Shown here in pieces: positions 1-7,394 of a stretch of DNA of 23,179 bases. The notes below the pieces were generated by a model, which saw only the letters and a list, made by a program, of their open reading frames with translations, ran no database searches and was not told the origin of the DNA. The position numbers were made by a program, and so were the translations under genes. This DNA is from Egerieimonas sp900552095 (GTDB taxonomy: Bacteria > Bacillota > Clostridia > Lachnospirales > Lachnospiraceae). The stretch's first letter is position 1, and each line of letters begins with the position of its first letter. The DNA lies in NCBI GenBank assembly GCA_902469965.1, contig CABREP010000035.1, positions 1 through 23,179 of the forward strand, read 5' to 3'.

Positions 1-205
1 GTGGCTCTTCCCTGCTTATTTCCCCGTTCCGGGTTCTGATTTCATAACTCCAGCCGAGACTTTCACTTTTTCTGTCGCTCAAAACAATATCCTGAAACTC
101 TGTCCTACTTACAGCCCAGAAAACTCCCAGGATCAAAAACAGGGCTGCCGCACAAAGCAGCAGCCCAATCCATTTCTTTTTCTTCTTTCTTTTCTTATCC
201 GTCAC
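1..205 (-). CDS. Membrane-anchored protein of unknown function (partial, N-terminal 68 codons)
   Basis: The reading frame starts at a GTG at 205-203 that shares four bases (GTGA) with the dnaJ stop codon, so translation is probably coupled. A GAGGGA ribosome-binding site lies inside the end of dnaJ about six bases upstream. The protein begins with a very basic stretch (VTDKKRKKKKKW), followed by one hydrophobic segment (residues about 13-31, IGLLLCAAALFLILGVFWAV). A polar, presumably extracytoplasmic, part then continues past the window edge. There is no lipobox cysteine in the expected position; the cysteine in the hydrophobic segment lies too early and lacks the usual LxGC context. I do not recognise the family. 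Its position makes it the last visible gene of the heat-shock operon, which is not proof of a role in protein folding. Confidence 0.72.
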   Translation of the reverse strand, partial: MTDKKRKKKKKWIGLLLCAAALFLILGVFWAVSRTEFQDIVLSDRKSESLGWSYEIRTRNGEISREEP

Positions 206-1410
206 GTTCTTCCCTCTTCTTTATCTTCAAAAGCTTCTTTTACTTTATCCATAAAGCTCTTTTTCTTCTCACTTTTCTTTCCTTCGCCTCTGGCTCCCAG
301 TGAATTTCCGCTGGCCATATCGAAGTCACGCAGCGCCTCTTTGGCTTCCTCGGAAAGCCGGGTCGGAACCTGCACCACCAGAGTCACATAATGATCCCCC
401 CGCACATTTTTGTTCCGAAGGGAGGGCACGCCTTTTCCTTTCAGGCGGATCTTGGTATCCGTCTGTGTCCCCGGTTTTACCTCATACTCTACTTCCCCGT
501 CCACTGTTGTAATCCGGATCTTTCCGCCCAGAGCTGCCTGAGCAAAAGTAATGGGAGCTGTGGAAAATATGTTCATATCCTGACGCTGCAGCACAGGATG
601 ACGGGCCACCTGTACCTCCACCAGCAGATCGCCTCTGGGACCGCCGTTGGTTCCCGGCTCTCCCTTCTCCCGGATCCTGATACTCTGCCCGTTGTCAATA
701 CCGGCCGGCACAGATACCTGAATCTTCTTTCTGGAGGAGGTATATCCGGTTCCCCGGCAGTCCGGACATTTTTCTTTTATAATCTTTCCGGTTCCCTGGC
801 AGTCCGGACACACGGTCACATTCTGCATCATCCCGAACATGGACTGCTGGGTATAGACGATCTGTCCTTTTCCCTGACACTTGGGACAGGTCACCGGAGA
901 AGTTCCTGGCTTCGCCCCCGTTCCGTTACAGCTCTTGCAGGGATCCTTCAAGTTCACTTCCAGCTCCTTCTCGCAGCCAAAAACTGCCTCCTGGAAGGTA
1001 ATGTGGATCACCGCCCGCAGGTTTGCGCCCTTCATAGGACCGTTATTCGCCCTTCCGGACCGTCTTCCGCCGCCGAAGAGATCTCCGAAAATGTCTCCGA
1101 AAATATCTCCCATATCCTGTCCGGAGAAATCAAATCCTCCGAAACCGCCAAAACCGCCGGCTCCTGCACCGCCGCCGTTCTCAAATGCCGCGTGGCCGTA
1201 CTGGTCATACATTTTCCGCTTTTCCGGATCACTTAAAATACCGTAGGCTTCCGTGGCTTCCTTAAATTTTTTCTCCGCCTCTTTATCTCCCGGATTAATA
1301 TCAGGATGGTACTTCTTTGCCAGTTTCCGGTAAGCCTTTTTCAGAGTTGCCTCATCTGCTCCCCGGTCAACACCGAGCACCTCATAATAATCACGCTTAT
1401 TCTCAGCCAT
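202..1410 (-). CDS. dnaJ: Chaperone protein DnaJ (Hsp40)
   Basis: This co-chaperone delivers unfolded clients to DnaK and stimulates its ATPase in the cytoplasm. All class A (type I) DnaJ domains are visible in order: the J domain (residues 5-72) with the essential HPD at 35-37, a Gly/Phe-rich linker (about 79-115), and four CxxCxGxG zinc-binding repeats at C158, C175, C201 and C215. The C-terminal client-binding and dimerisation region follows, with a short charged tail. The length of 402 residues is slightly above the usual 375-385, mostly because of the tail. The ATG at 1410 has an AAAGGTGA ribosome-binding site. It follows dnaK after 98 bases that contain a separate promoter and hairpin. 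It overlaps the next gene by four bases. Confidence 0.98.
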   Translation of the reverse strand: MAENKRDYYEVLGVDRGADEATLKKAYRKLAKKYHPDINPGDKEAEKKFKEATEAYGILSDPEKRKMYDQYGHAAFENGGGAGAGGFGGFGGFDFSGQDMGDIFGDIFGDLFGGGRRSGRANNGPMKGANLRAVIHITFQEAVFGCEKELEVNLKDPCKSCNGTGAKPGTSPVTCPKCQGKGQIVYTQQSMFGMMQNVTVCPDCQGTGKIIKEKCPDCRGTGYTSSRKKIQVSVPAGIDNGQSIRIREKGEPGTNGGPRGDLLVEVQVARHPVLQRQDMNIFSTAPITFAQAALGGKIRITTVDGEVEYEVKPGTQTDTKIRLKGKGVPSLRNKNVRGDHYVTLVVQVPTRLSEEAKEALRDFDMASGNSLGARGEGKKSEKKKSFMDKVKEAFEDKEEGRT

Positions 1411-1435
1411 AACTGTTCACCTTTTCTAAACTTGA

Positions 1436-1469
1436 GTTAGGACGGGGGAATCTCTTCCTCCGTCCCAAC
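1436..1469 (-). promoter_or_regulatory. 5' stem-loop in the dnaJ leader
   Basis: On the minus strand GTTGGGACGG (1469-1460) pairs with CCGTCCTAAC (1445-1436), ten pairs including one G-U. After an A-C mismatch, GGAA pairs with TTCC around a GAGA loop of the stable GNRA type. The G-U pair is an A-C mismatch on the plus strand, so the structure fits minus-strand RNA. No U-tract follows (TCAAGTTTAG), so it is not an intrinsic terminator. It starts within a few bases of the expected start of transcripts from the promoter at 1474-1502. It could protect the 5' end of a dnaJ transcript or mark a processing site in the longer one; neither is shown. Confidence 0.6.
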
Positions 1470-1473
1470 CTGG

Positions 1474-1502
1474 ATTCTACAGGAACTGTATCAAAAAGTC
1501 AA
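1474..1502 (-). promoter_or_regulatory. Putative sigma-A promoter for dnaJ
   Basis: On the minus strand TTGACT (-35, 1502-1497) and TAGAAT (-10, 1479-1474) are separated by exactly 17 bases. The -35 overlaps the last codons of dnaK. Transcription would begin near 1467, at the base of the hairpin. There is no CIRCE element here, so dnaJ and the following gene would have an HrcA-independent supply. Activity is inferred from sequence only. Confidence 0.6.
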
Positions 1503-1508
1503 TTCCCC

Positions 1509-3392
1509 TTATACCTCTTTATAGTCAGCGTCTACTACATCATCGCCGTAACCTGCCTCACCGGATGCGCCGGTTCCTGCTCCAGCGCCTCCCATGTCGG
1601 GGCCTGCGCCCTGAGCGCCCTGGGCAGCCTGTGCCTGCTCATACATTTTGGCGAACAGTTTCTGTGCGCTCTCCATCAGTTTTTCTTTTGCGGCCTTAAT
1701 GTCAGCCACCTGGCTGTCCGTCAGCTCCGCATCCTTATTCTGCTCAAGCAGAGATTTCAGGGCGTTCAGATCTGCTTCCACAGCTGTCTTATCGTTGGAA
1801 TCCAGCTTGTCGCCGGCCTCTTCCAGAGCTTTCTCTACCTGGAACACCATAGCGTCCGCATCATTTCTGGTATCGATTGCCTCTTTTCTCTTCTTATCCT
1901 GAGCCTCAAACTCAGCTGCTTCCTTAACTGCCTTCTCAATCTCGGAATCAGACATATTGGAACCTGCAGTAATGGTGATGTGCTGCTCTTTTCCGGTTCC
2001 CAGATCTTTTGCAGATACATTTACAATGCCGTTTGCGTCGATATCAAAGGTAACTTCAATCTGAGGAACTCCTCTTCTTGCCGGCGGGATTCCGTCCAGA
2101 CGGAACTGTCCCAGAGACTTGTTATCCCTTGCAAACTGACGCTCGCCCTGTACCACATTGATATCTACTGCAGTCTGATTATCTGCCGCCGTGGAGAATA
2201 CCTGGCTCTTCTTGGTGGGGATCGTCGTATTACGCTCGATCAGGCGGGTTGCAATTCCTCCCATCGTCTCAATAGACAGAGACAGCGGAGTGACATCCAG
2301 AAGCAGGATATCGCCTGCGCCGGCATCTCCTGCCAGCTTGCCACCCTGGATGGAAGCACCCAATGCCACACACTCATCCGGGTTCAGGGATTTGCTGGGC
2401 TCATGTCCGGTCAGCTGTTTTACCTTATCCTGTACTGCCGGAATACGGGTAGATCCGCCTACCAGCAGAACCTTGCTCAGCTCAGAAGCGGTCAGACCCG
2501 CATCAGACAGGGCACGGCGCACCGGCTCTGCAGTCAGCTCAACCAGTTCATGAGTCAGTTCATCAAATTTTGCCTTGGTCAGGTTCATATCAAAATGCTT
2601 CGGTCCCTCTGCCGTTGCAGTGATGAAGGGCAGGTTGATGTTGGTGGTAGTAGCGGAAGAAAGCTCTTTCTTCGCCTTCTCAGCCGCCTCTCTCAATCTC
2701 TGCATAGCCATTTTATCACCGGACAGATCCACACCCTCTGTTCTCTTGAACTCGGAAAGCATATACTCGGTGATCTTCTGGTCGAAGTCATCGCCGCCCA
2801 GACGGTTGTTTCCTGCGGTGGAGAGAACCTCGATCACGCCGTCGCCGATCTCAATGATAGATACATCAAAAGTACCGCCGCCCAGGTCATATACCATGAT
2901 CTTCTGCTCATTTTCATTGTCCAGTCCATAAGCCAGAGCAGCTGCAGTGGGCTCGTTGATAATACGTTTTACTTCCATACCGGCAATCTTTCCTGCATCC
3001 TTGGTTGCCTGACGCTGTGCGTCATTGAAATAAGCCGGAACAGTGATCACTGCCTCTGTTACCTTCTCGCCCAGATAATTCTCTGCATCGCTTTTCAGTT
3101 TCTGCAGGATCATCGCGGAAATCTCCTGGGGAGAATATTTCTTGTCATCGATGGATACGCGGTAATCGCTTCCCATATGTCTCTTGATAGAAGAAATCGT
3201 TTTGTCTGCATTGGTAACAGCCTGGCGCTTCGCCGGCTCACCGACCAGTCTTTCCCCTGTCTTTGTAAATGCCACAACAGACGGTGTAGTTCTTGCTCCC
3301 TCTGCATTTGCGATAACAGTGGGTTTTCCACCTTCCATAACGGCCACACAGCTGTTGGTTGTTCCTAAATCAATACCGATAATTTTTCCCAT
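1509..3392 (-). CDS. dnaK: Chaperone protein DnaK (Hsp70)
   Basis: This ATP-dependent cytoplasmic chaperone binds exposed hydrophobic segments of clients, working with DnaJ and the exchange factor GrpE. The nucleotide-binding domain shows the phosphate-binding motifs GIDLGTTNS (6-14), DLGGGTFDVS (169-178) and VGGSTRIP (311-318). The conserved interdomain linker around LLLDVTPLSLS (363-373) leads to the substrate-binding domain and helical lid. The tail is rich in Gly and Ala (from about 588) and ends in DDVVDADYKEV. The ATPase lobe lacks the roughly 24-residue insert of Gram-negative DnaK, as expected for a Gram-positive protein. The ATG at 3392 is preceded by AGGAGG. It lies 56 bases after grpE with no terminator between, so it should be in the CIRCE-controlled transcript. 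Length 627 is typical. Confidence 0.99.
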   Translation of the reverse strand: MGKIIGIDLGTTNSCVAVMEGGKPTVIANAEGARTTPSVVAFTKTGERLVGEPAKRQAVTNADKTISSIKRHMGSDYRVSIDDKKYSPQEISAMILQKLKSDAENYLGEKVTEAVITVPAYFNDAQRQATKDAGKIAGMEVKRIINEPTAAALAYGLDNENEQKIMVYDLGGGTFDVSIIEIGDGVIEVLSTAGNNRLGGDDFDQKITEYMLSEFKRTEGVDLSGDKMAMQRLREAAEKAKKELSSATTTNINLPFITATAEGPKHFDMNLTKAKFDELTHELVELTAEPVRRALSDAGLTASELSKVLLVGGSTRIPAVQDKVKQLTGHEPSKSLNPDECVALGASIQGGKLAGDAGAGDILLLDVTPLSLSIETMGGIATRLIERNTTIPTKKSQVFSTAADNQTAVDINVVQGERQFARDNKSLGQFRLDGIPPARRGVPQIEVTFDIDANGIVNVSAKDLGTGKEQHITITAGSNMSDSEIEKAVKEAAEFEAQDKKRKEAIDTRNDADAMVFQVEKALEEAGDKLDSNDKTAVEADLNALKSLLEQNKDAELTDSQVADIKAAKEKLMESAQKLFAKMYEQAQAAQGAQGAGPDMGGAGAGTGASGEAGYGDDVVDADYKEV

Positions 3393-3448
3393 GATTTTTT
3401 CCTCCTATTTTATTCAAAACTCTGTATTTAATACTTCTGATACTCTGT

Positions 3449-4072
3449 TTAATTGGCAACCTTGACCATGCTGTGGCGGACTACAAATTCTTTGTACATA
3501 TAGCCTTTCTGGAATTCCTCCACCACAATGTTCTCTCCCACACTTTCATCTTCCACATGCATCACCGCATTGTGGAAATCGGGGTCAAACTCAGCGCCGA
3601 CAGCTTCGATCGCTTTCACGCCCATACCTTCCAGCGTAGTCATCAGCTGCTTGTAGATCTGAGCAACGCCCGTCACAAAAGGATCTTCCTTCTGCTCTTC
3701 CGGAACACCTGCCAGGCCTCTCTCGAAATTATCCACCACCGGAAGGATCTTCTCCACAATTTCTTTGGCTCCCACCATATACATGCCGGCCTTTTCCTTC
3801 TCCGTGCGTTTTCTGTAATTATCAAATTCGGCAATCTGCCGTTTCAGCCTGTCTGTCAGATCTGCAATCTGTTCATCCTTTTTGTCTTTTTTTTCTTTCT
3901 TCTTGCCGAAGAAGCCTTTTTTCTCCGGTTCTTTTTCTGTTTCCGGAACTTCCTGCTCTTCACAGGCCGCTTCCTGCTCCTTCGTCTCTTCTGTCTCTTT
4001 GGCGGCTGTCTCTTCCGCCTGATCTTCCTTTATCTCTTCGGCTGTTGTTTCTTTTTTCATCTCTTCGCTCAA
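3449..4072 (-). CDS. grpE: Nucleotide exchange factor GrpE
   Basis: GrpE is a homodimeric cytoplasmic factor that releases ADP from DnaK. The first 80 residues or so are extremely rich in Glu and Lys, predicting a long coiled coil. The region then reads DNYRKRTEKEK, typical of the GrpE dimerisation helix. The C-terminal beta domain contains the family signature from GMGVKAIEAVGAEFDPDFHNAV to VVRHSMVKV. I use the TTG at 4072, with GGCGG about seven bases upstream. The alternative ATG at 4060 would remove four residues and has only GAAGAG directly against it. It begins 17 bases after the hrcA stop, so the two genes are cotranscribed. The 207 residues exceed many homologues because of the charged N-terminus. 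Confidence 0.96.
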   Translation of the reverse strand: MSEEMKKETTAEEIKEDQAEETAAKETEETKEQEAACEEQEVPETEKEPEKKGFFGKKKEKKDKKDEQIADLTDRLKRQIAEFDNYRKRTEKEKAGMYMVGAKEIVEKILPVVDNFERGLAGVPEEQKEDPFVTGVAQIYKQLMTTLEGMGVKAIEAVGAEFDPDFHNAVMHVEDESVGENIVVEEFQKGYMYKEFVVRHSMVKVAN

Positions 4073-4089
4073 CTTTTTCCGCCGCCTTT

Positions 4090-5115
4090 CTACGTTTTCT
4101 TAAATATGGTATCCAGCTGTACCTTGAGGGTTTTCAGATTATCCACTACATTTTCATAATCCATCCGCTTCGGCCCTATGATACCGATCGTTCCCCGCAT
4201 GCCCTGGCCAAGTTCATACGTAGCAGTCACCACGCTGCAGTCCTTCATCGTAGAAACAGGAGTCTCACTTCCGATATAAACCTGAATACCGGTGTTCTCC
4301 TCATTTTCCACTTCTTTGACCATCTCCGCCAGTACATCTTTTTCCTCAAATGCGGAAATCAGCTCGCTGGCTCTGCTGCTGTCTGCCAGTTCCGGATACT
4401 TGAAAATATTGGTGGCTCCGCTGGTATAAACCTGCACATCCTCCTCCACATCCAGGGCTTCCGCCACCGCATCCATCACATCACTGACCACCTGACTGTG
4501 GATTCCCGCCTGCTCTTTCATGCGGGCGATCAGTCCCAGGTTGATCTCCTGAACGGTCAGCCCGTTAAGCTGCGTGTTCAGAAGGAGGTTCAGCTTTAAG
4601 ATCTTTTCATCGTCGATGGGCTCTTTCAGATTCAGAATCTGATTCTTAACCAGATTGCCCTCCACCACGATCACTGCCAGAAGCTGCTCTTCATTGACTT
4701 TGGACAGCTGAATAAATTTTACTTTGTTCTGGTGATAAGAAGGTCCCGTGATCATGGTAGCATAATTGGTGTTGGCTGCCAGCACCTTTACCACCTGCTT
4801 CAAAACCTTCTCCATCTTGTTGGTCTTCTCGATCATCAGATCCTTAATCTCAGCCACTTCCTGCTGCTTCTCCTGCATCAGAGCATCCACATAGAGCCGA
4901 TACCCTTTATCCGACGGGATCCGGCCAGCAGAGGTATGGGGCTGTAAAATATATCCCTGTTCCTCCAGGTCTGACATCTCATTTCGGATCGTCGCAGAGC
5001 TGAGATTCAAATCTGTATATTTGGAAATGGTTCTGGAGCCAACCGGCTCTCCGGTTTCCAGGTAGGTCTGAATAATCGCTTTTAAAATCTTACTTTTTCT
5101 CTCATCCAACTCCAT
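4090..5115 (-). CDS. hrcA: Heat-inducible transcription repressor HrcA
   Basis: HrcA represses class I heat-shock genes by binding CIRCE, and GroEL is known to keep it folded and active in related bacteria. The N-terminal winged helix-turn-helix is clear: the stretch SSATIRNEMSDLEEQGYI (39-56) holds the recognition helix, followed by PHTSAGRIPSDKGYRLYVD (59-77), a hallmark of the family. The rest is the GAF-like and dimerisation region. The length of 341 is normal. The ATG at 5115 has a strong AAAGGAGGAG site. A perfect CIRCE lies 24 bases upstream of the start, so hrcA is autoregulated and is the first gene of hrcA-grpE-dnaK(-dnaJ). No groESL is in the window. Confidence 0.98.
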   Translation of the reverse strand: MELDERKSKILKAIIQTYLETGEPVGSRTISKYTDLNLSSATIRNEMSDLEEQGYILQPHTSAGRIPSDKGYRLYVDALMQEKQQEVAEIKDLMIEKTNKMEKVLKQVVKVLAANTNYATMITGPSYHQNKVKFIQLSKVNEEQLLAVIVVEGNLVKNQILNLKEPIDDEKILKLNLLLNTQLNGLTVQEINLGLIARMKEQAGIHSQVVSDVMDAVAEALDVEEDVQVYTSGATNIFKYPELADSSRASELISAFEEKDVLAEMVKEVENEENTGIQVYIGSETPVSTMKDCSVVTATYELGQGMRGTIGIIGPKRMDYENVVDNLKTLKVQLDTIFKKT

Positions 5116-5139
5116 CCTGCGCTCCTCCTTTCCTGGTTG

Positions 5140-5166
5140 TTAGCACTCATTTGTATGGAGTGCTAA
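5140..5166. promoter_or_regulatory. CIRCE operator (HrcA binding site)
   Basis: TTAGCACTC (5140-5148) and GAGTGCTAA (5158-5166) form a perfect inverted repeat with a nine-base spacer, matching the published CIRCE consensus at every arm position. It lies between the promoter and the hrcA ribosome-binding site, inside the predicted 5' leader. It is the only CIRCE found in the window. Confidence 0.97.
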
Positions 5167-5179
5167 TACCTATGCTCTT

Positions 5180-5208
5180 AAGATAGCACTGCATTTCTTC
5201 TTTGTCAA
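5180..5208 (-). promoter_or_regulatory. Sigma-A promoter of the hrcA operon
   Basis: On the minus strand TTGACA (5208-5203, perfect consensus -35) and TATCTT (5185-5180) are 17 bases apart. The predicted start near 5173 is a few bases upstream of CIRCE, the usual arrangement for this operon. Confidence 0.88.
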
Positions 5209-5255
5209 TAGCTTTCCCAAATTTTTTTATTTTTCCCAGGATGCATTTTCCTGTC

Positions 5256-5308
5256 AAACAAAAACTGCCTCACCGGCAGACTTTCTTCTGCTGTGCCCGG
5301 TAAGGCAG
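5256..5308 (-). terminator. Intrinsic terminator after the GH42 gene
   Basis: On the minus strand CTGCCTTACCGG (5308-5297) pairs with CCGGTGAGGCAG (5276-5265), 12 pairs with one G-U, around a 20-base loop, followed by TTTTTGTTTG. It lies 16 bases after the beta-galactosidase stop and ends the galactan operon before the hrcA promoter. Part of the loop belongs to a 15-bp direct repeat (see 5275-5318). Confidence 0.87.
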
Positions 5309-5318
5309 ACTTTCTTCT
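5275..5318. repeat. Pair of 15-bp direct repeats across the terminator
   Basis: GGCAGACTTTCTTCT occurs at 5275-5289 and again at 5304-5318, a 29-base period. The first copy supplies loop and arm sequence of the terminator, the second part of the other arm and the flank. It may be a local duplication that built or altered the hairpin. Confidence 0.75.
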
Positions 5319-5323
5319 CATTT

Positions 5324-7339
5324 TTATTTCAAAATTCTGCAGGAGAATCCCGGAAGTTCCAATACCTCCTCATAAACCTCTCCGCTCTCCGCATCGATCC
5401 ATTTTCTAATCTTTTCCAGTCGCACCGGCTCTTCCCTGAAATTCATCACAAATACCAGCCTGCGCTCCGCCTTCTCATCCTGCCGCTCTGCCACAGTAAC
5501 GCCGTAGGGCAGTTCTATGCCAAACGCGTTGGAAAGTCCTGCTTCCGCAAACAGATCCCTGTAAAAAGCTCTCAGAAAACCGAGATCGGACCGGGCAGCC
5601 AGATAATAAGCCTTCCCGGCGCCAAAACAATTCTTTGTCACAACCGGAAATCCTCTATAAAAATCTTTCTCATAGACAGAGATTACCTCTGTTCCCTCTT
5701 TGGCATGAACCAGATCACACAGGTACTCTGCCGGATAAGATTCCTCTTTATAAAGAAAAGAATTTTCAAACTCAGGACTGGGAGCATCCGTCTCCTCCGG
5801 AATGATCCCCAGCACATCCTCCAGGGGATGATGTCCCAAAAAGCAAAGATCCGTCTCATCCACAAGCCCGCTGAAACAGGTAGTCACATAGATTCCGCCT
5901 TTTTTTACAAACTCCCGCACACGCTCCGCATATCCGGGTTTGTACATATAATTAAGGGGAGCTGCCACCAGATGATACCCATCCAGCGCCTGGTCCATCC
6001 CAATCAGGTCTGTGTCAATCCCCGCTTCCCAGAAAACCTGGTAATGACTGCGCACCCACTCTTCATAATTCAGATCCATTCTCGGACCGGTGGTATGCTC
6101 CACTGCCCACCAGTTCTCCCAGTCAAAAAGAATCGCCGCCCGTGCCCTGGTACAGGTTCCTTTTACCAGCTCAGAAAGACGCTCAAGCCGGCTTCCCACT
6201 TCTGCCACCTCACGGAAGGTTCTGGTATTACTTCCATTTTTATGATCTACCACGGCTCCGTGGAACTTCTCATATCCCCCCCTGCTTTTTCTCCACTGAA
6301 AATACTGCACGGAATCCGCTCCGTGGGCAACGGCCTGCATACAGGACAGCATATGCATCCCCGGTTTTTTCAGCGGATTCTGTCCCCTCCAGTTAATAGA
6401 AGAAGGGGAACTTTCCATCATGAGAAATGGCTCCTTTTTCAGGCTCCGCATCAGATTATGTCCTGCCGCCGCGCAGACTGCCGCGGGCACTTCATCTCTT
6501 CTCTCATGCCAGAAGGGGTAATTATCCCAGGATACCACATCTATGGATTTCTGGAGTCTCCGATAATCCAGGCCTTTAAAAAATCCCATCAGATTCGTGG
6601 TTGCCGGAAGATCGGAAAATTCCCGCACCGCCTGAATCTCCATCTCGGTGAAACGGCTGATCTGTTCTGTAGAAAAACGTCTCCAGTCCAGCTCCAGTGC
6701 AGTAACCATACACTCCCCCTGCGGGGAAGGACTGTGCACCTGATTCCAATCGGTATACGTGTGACTCCAGAATCCATTCCACCAGGCCTGGTTCAAACTT
6801 TCCAGCGTCTTATACTTTTCCTTCAGCCACCGGCGGAATGCCTCCTGACATTTTTCACAGTGACAGGAGGAATCTCCGAAGTTTCCACCCAGTTCATTGG
6901 AAATATGCCACAGAATCACATTTTTCTTTTTTCCCAGCCTTCTGGAAAGTTCGCCGTCCAGTGCCCGGATCTTTTCCCTCATCACCGGGGAAGTATAGCA
7001 GAAATTGTGACGTTTCCCGGGCCGGTTCTCTGTGCCGTCCGCAGAGACCTGCATAACCTCCGGATATTTTGCCGTCATCCAGTGCGGCATTGCACCGGAC
7101 GGAGTGGCCAGAACCACCTGAATTCCCTGTTCTCCCAGACGATCCACCATATCTTCCAGCCATGCAAACGTATACCGTCCTTCTTCCGGCTCCAGCGCCG
7201 CCCAGGAAAAAATCCCCAGACTCACACAGTTGACTCCGGCCTCCTTCATCAGTCTCAGATCTTCTTCTAATATCTCCGAACTATTCAGCCACTGTTCCGG
7301 GTTATAGTCTCCTCCGTGGAGTAAATGTCCTCCTATCAT
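5324..7339 (-). CDS. ganA: GH42 beta-galactosidase
   Basis: This is a cytoplasmic enzyme (no signal peptide) that removes terminal beta-galactose from oligosaccharides. It opens with HGGDYNPEQW, typical of GH42. The acid/base glutamate is E149 in HISNELGG and the nucleophile is E309 in LMMESSPSSINW. Four cysteines, C114, C159, C161 and C164, correspond to the zinc cluster described for Thermus A4 beta-galactosidase. The trimerisation domain (about 390-600) and a small C-terminal domain follow; 671 residues is normal. The ATG at 7339 has GAGGAG seven bases upstream. It is the last gene of the galactan operon, 55 bases after the secreted galactanase, and is followed by a strong terminator. The gan context points to galactan-derived oligosaccharides rather than lactose. 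The symbol follows the Bacillus subtilis homologue. Confidence 0.95.
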   Translation of the reverse strand: MIGGHLLHGGDYNPEQWLNSSEILEEDLRLMKEAGVNCVSLGIFSWAALEPEEGRYTFAWLEDMVDRLGEQGIQVVLATPSGAMPHWMTAKYPEVMQVSADGTENRPGKRHNFCYTSPVMREKIRALDGELSRRLGKKKNVILWHISNELGGNFGDSSCHCEKCQEAFRRWLKEKYKTLESLNQAWWNGFWSHTYTDWNQVHSPSPQGECMVTALELDWRRFSTEQISRFTEMEIQAVREFSDLPATTNLMGFFKGLDYRRLQKSIDVVSWDNYPFWHERRDEVPAAVCAAAGHNLMRSLKKEPFLMMESSPSSINWRGQNPLKKPGMHMLSCMQAVAHGADSVQYFQWRKSRGGYEKFHGAVVDHKNGSNTRTFREVAEVGSRLERLSELVKGTCTRARAAILFDWENWWAVEHTTGPRMDLNYEEWVRSHYQVFWEAGIDTDLIGMDQALDGYHLVAAPLNYMYKPGYAERVREFVKKGGIYVTTCFSGLVDETDLCFLGHHPLEDVLGIIPEETDAPSPEFENSFLYKEESYPAEYLCDLVHAKEGTEVISVYEKDFYRGFPVVTKNCFGAGKAYYLAARSDLGFLRAFYRDLFAEAGLSNAFGIELPYGVTVAERQDEKAERRLVFVMNFREEPVRLEKIRKWIDAESGEVYEEVLELPGFSCRILK

Positions 7340-7394
7340 ACGCTTTTCTCCTCTTTCCAGTATTGATCATTTCCATTACAAACATCCATGTGCC

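Noticed and set aside
391..1236. Plus-strand open frame of 281 codons opposite dnaJ
   Set aside because: Antisense shadow of the J, Gly/Phe and zinc domains; no independent signals.
1436..1469. dnaK-dnaJ hairpin as an intrinsic terminator
   Set aside because: No U-tract follows the stem on the minus strand; only the stem-loop itself is supported.
1980..3368. Plus-strand open frame of 462 codons opposite dnaK
   Set aside because: It is antisense to an intact dnaK, Cys- and His-rich without any domain, and has no ribosome-binding site; it arises from dnaK codon bias.
5705..7270. Plus-strand open frame of 521 codons opposite the GH42 gene
   Set aside because: The sense strand encodes GH42 with all catalytic and zinc residues; the antisense product is rich in Pro, His and Arg with no motif.
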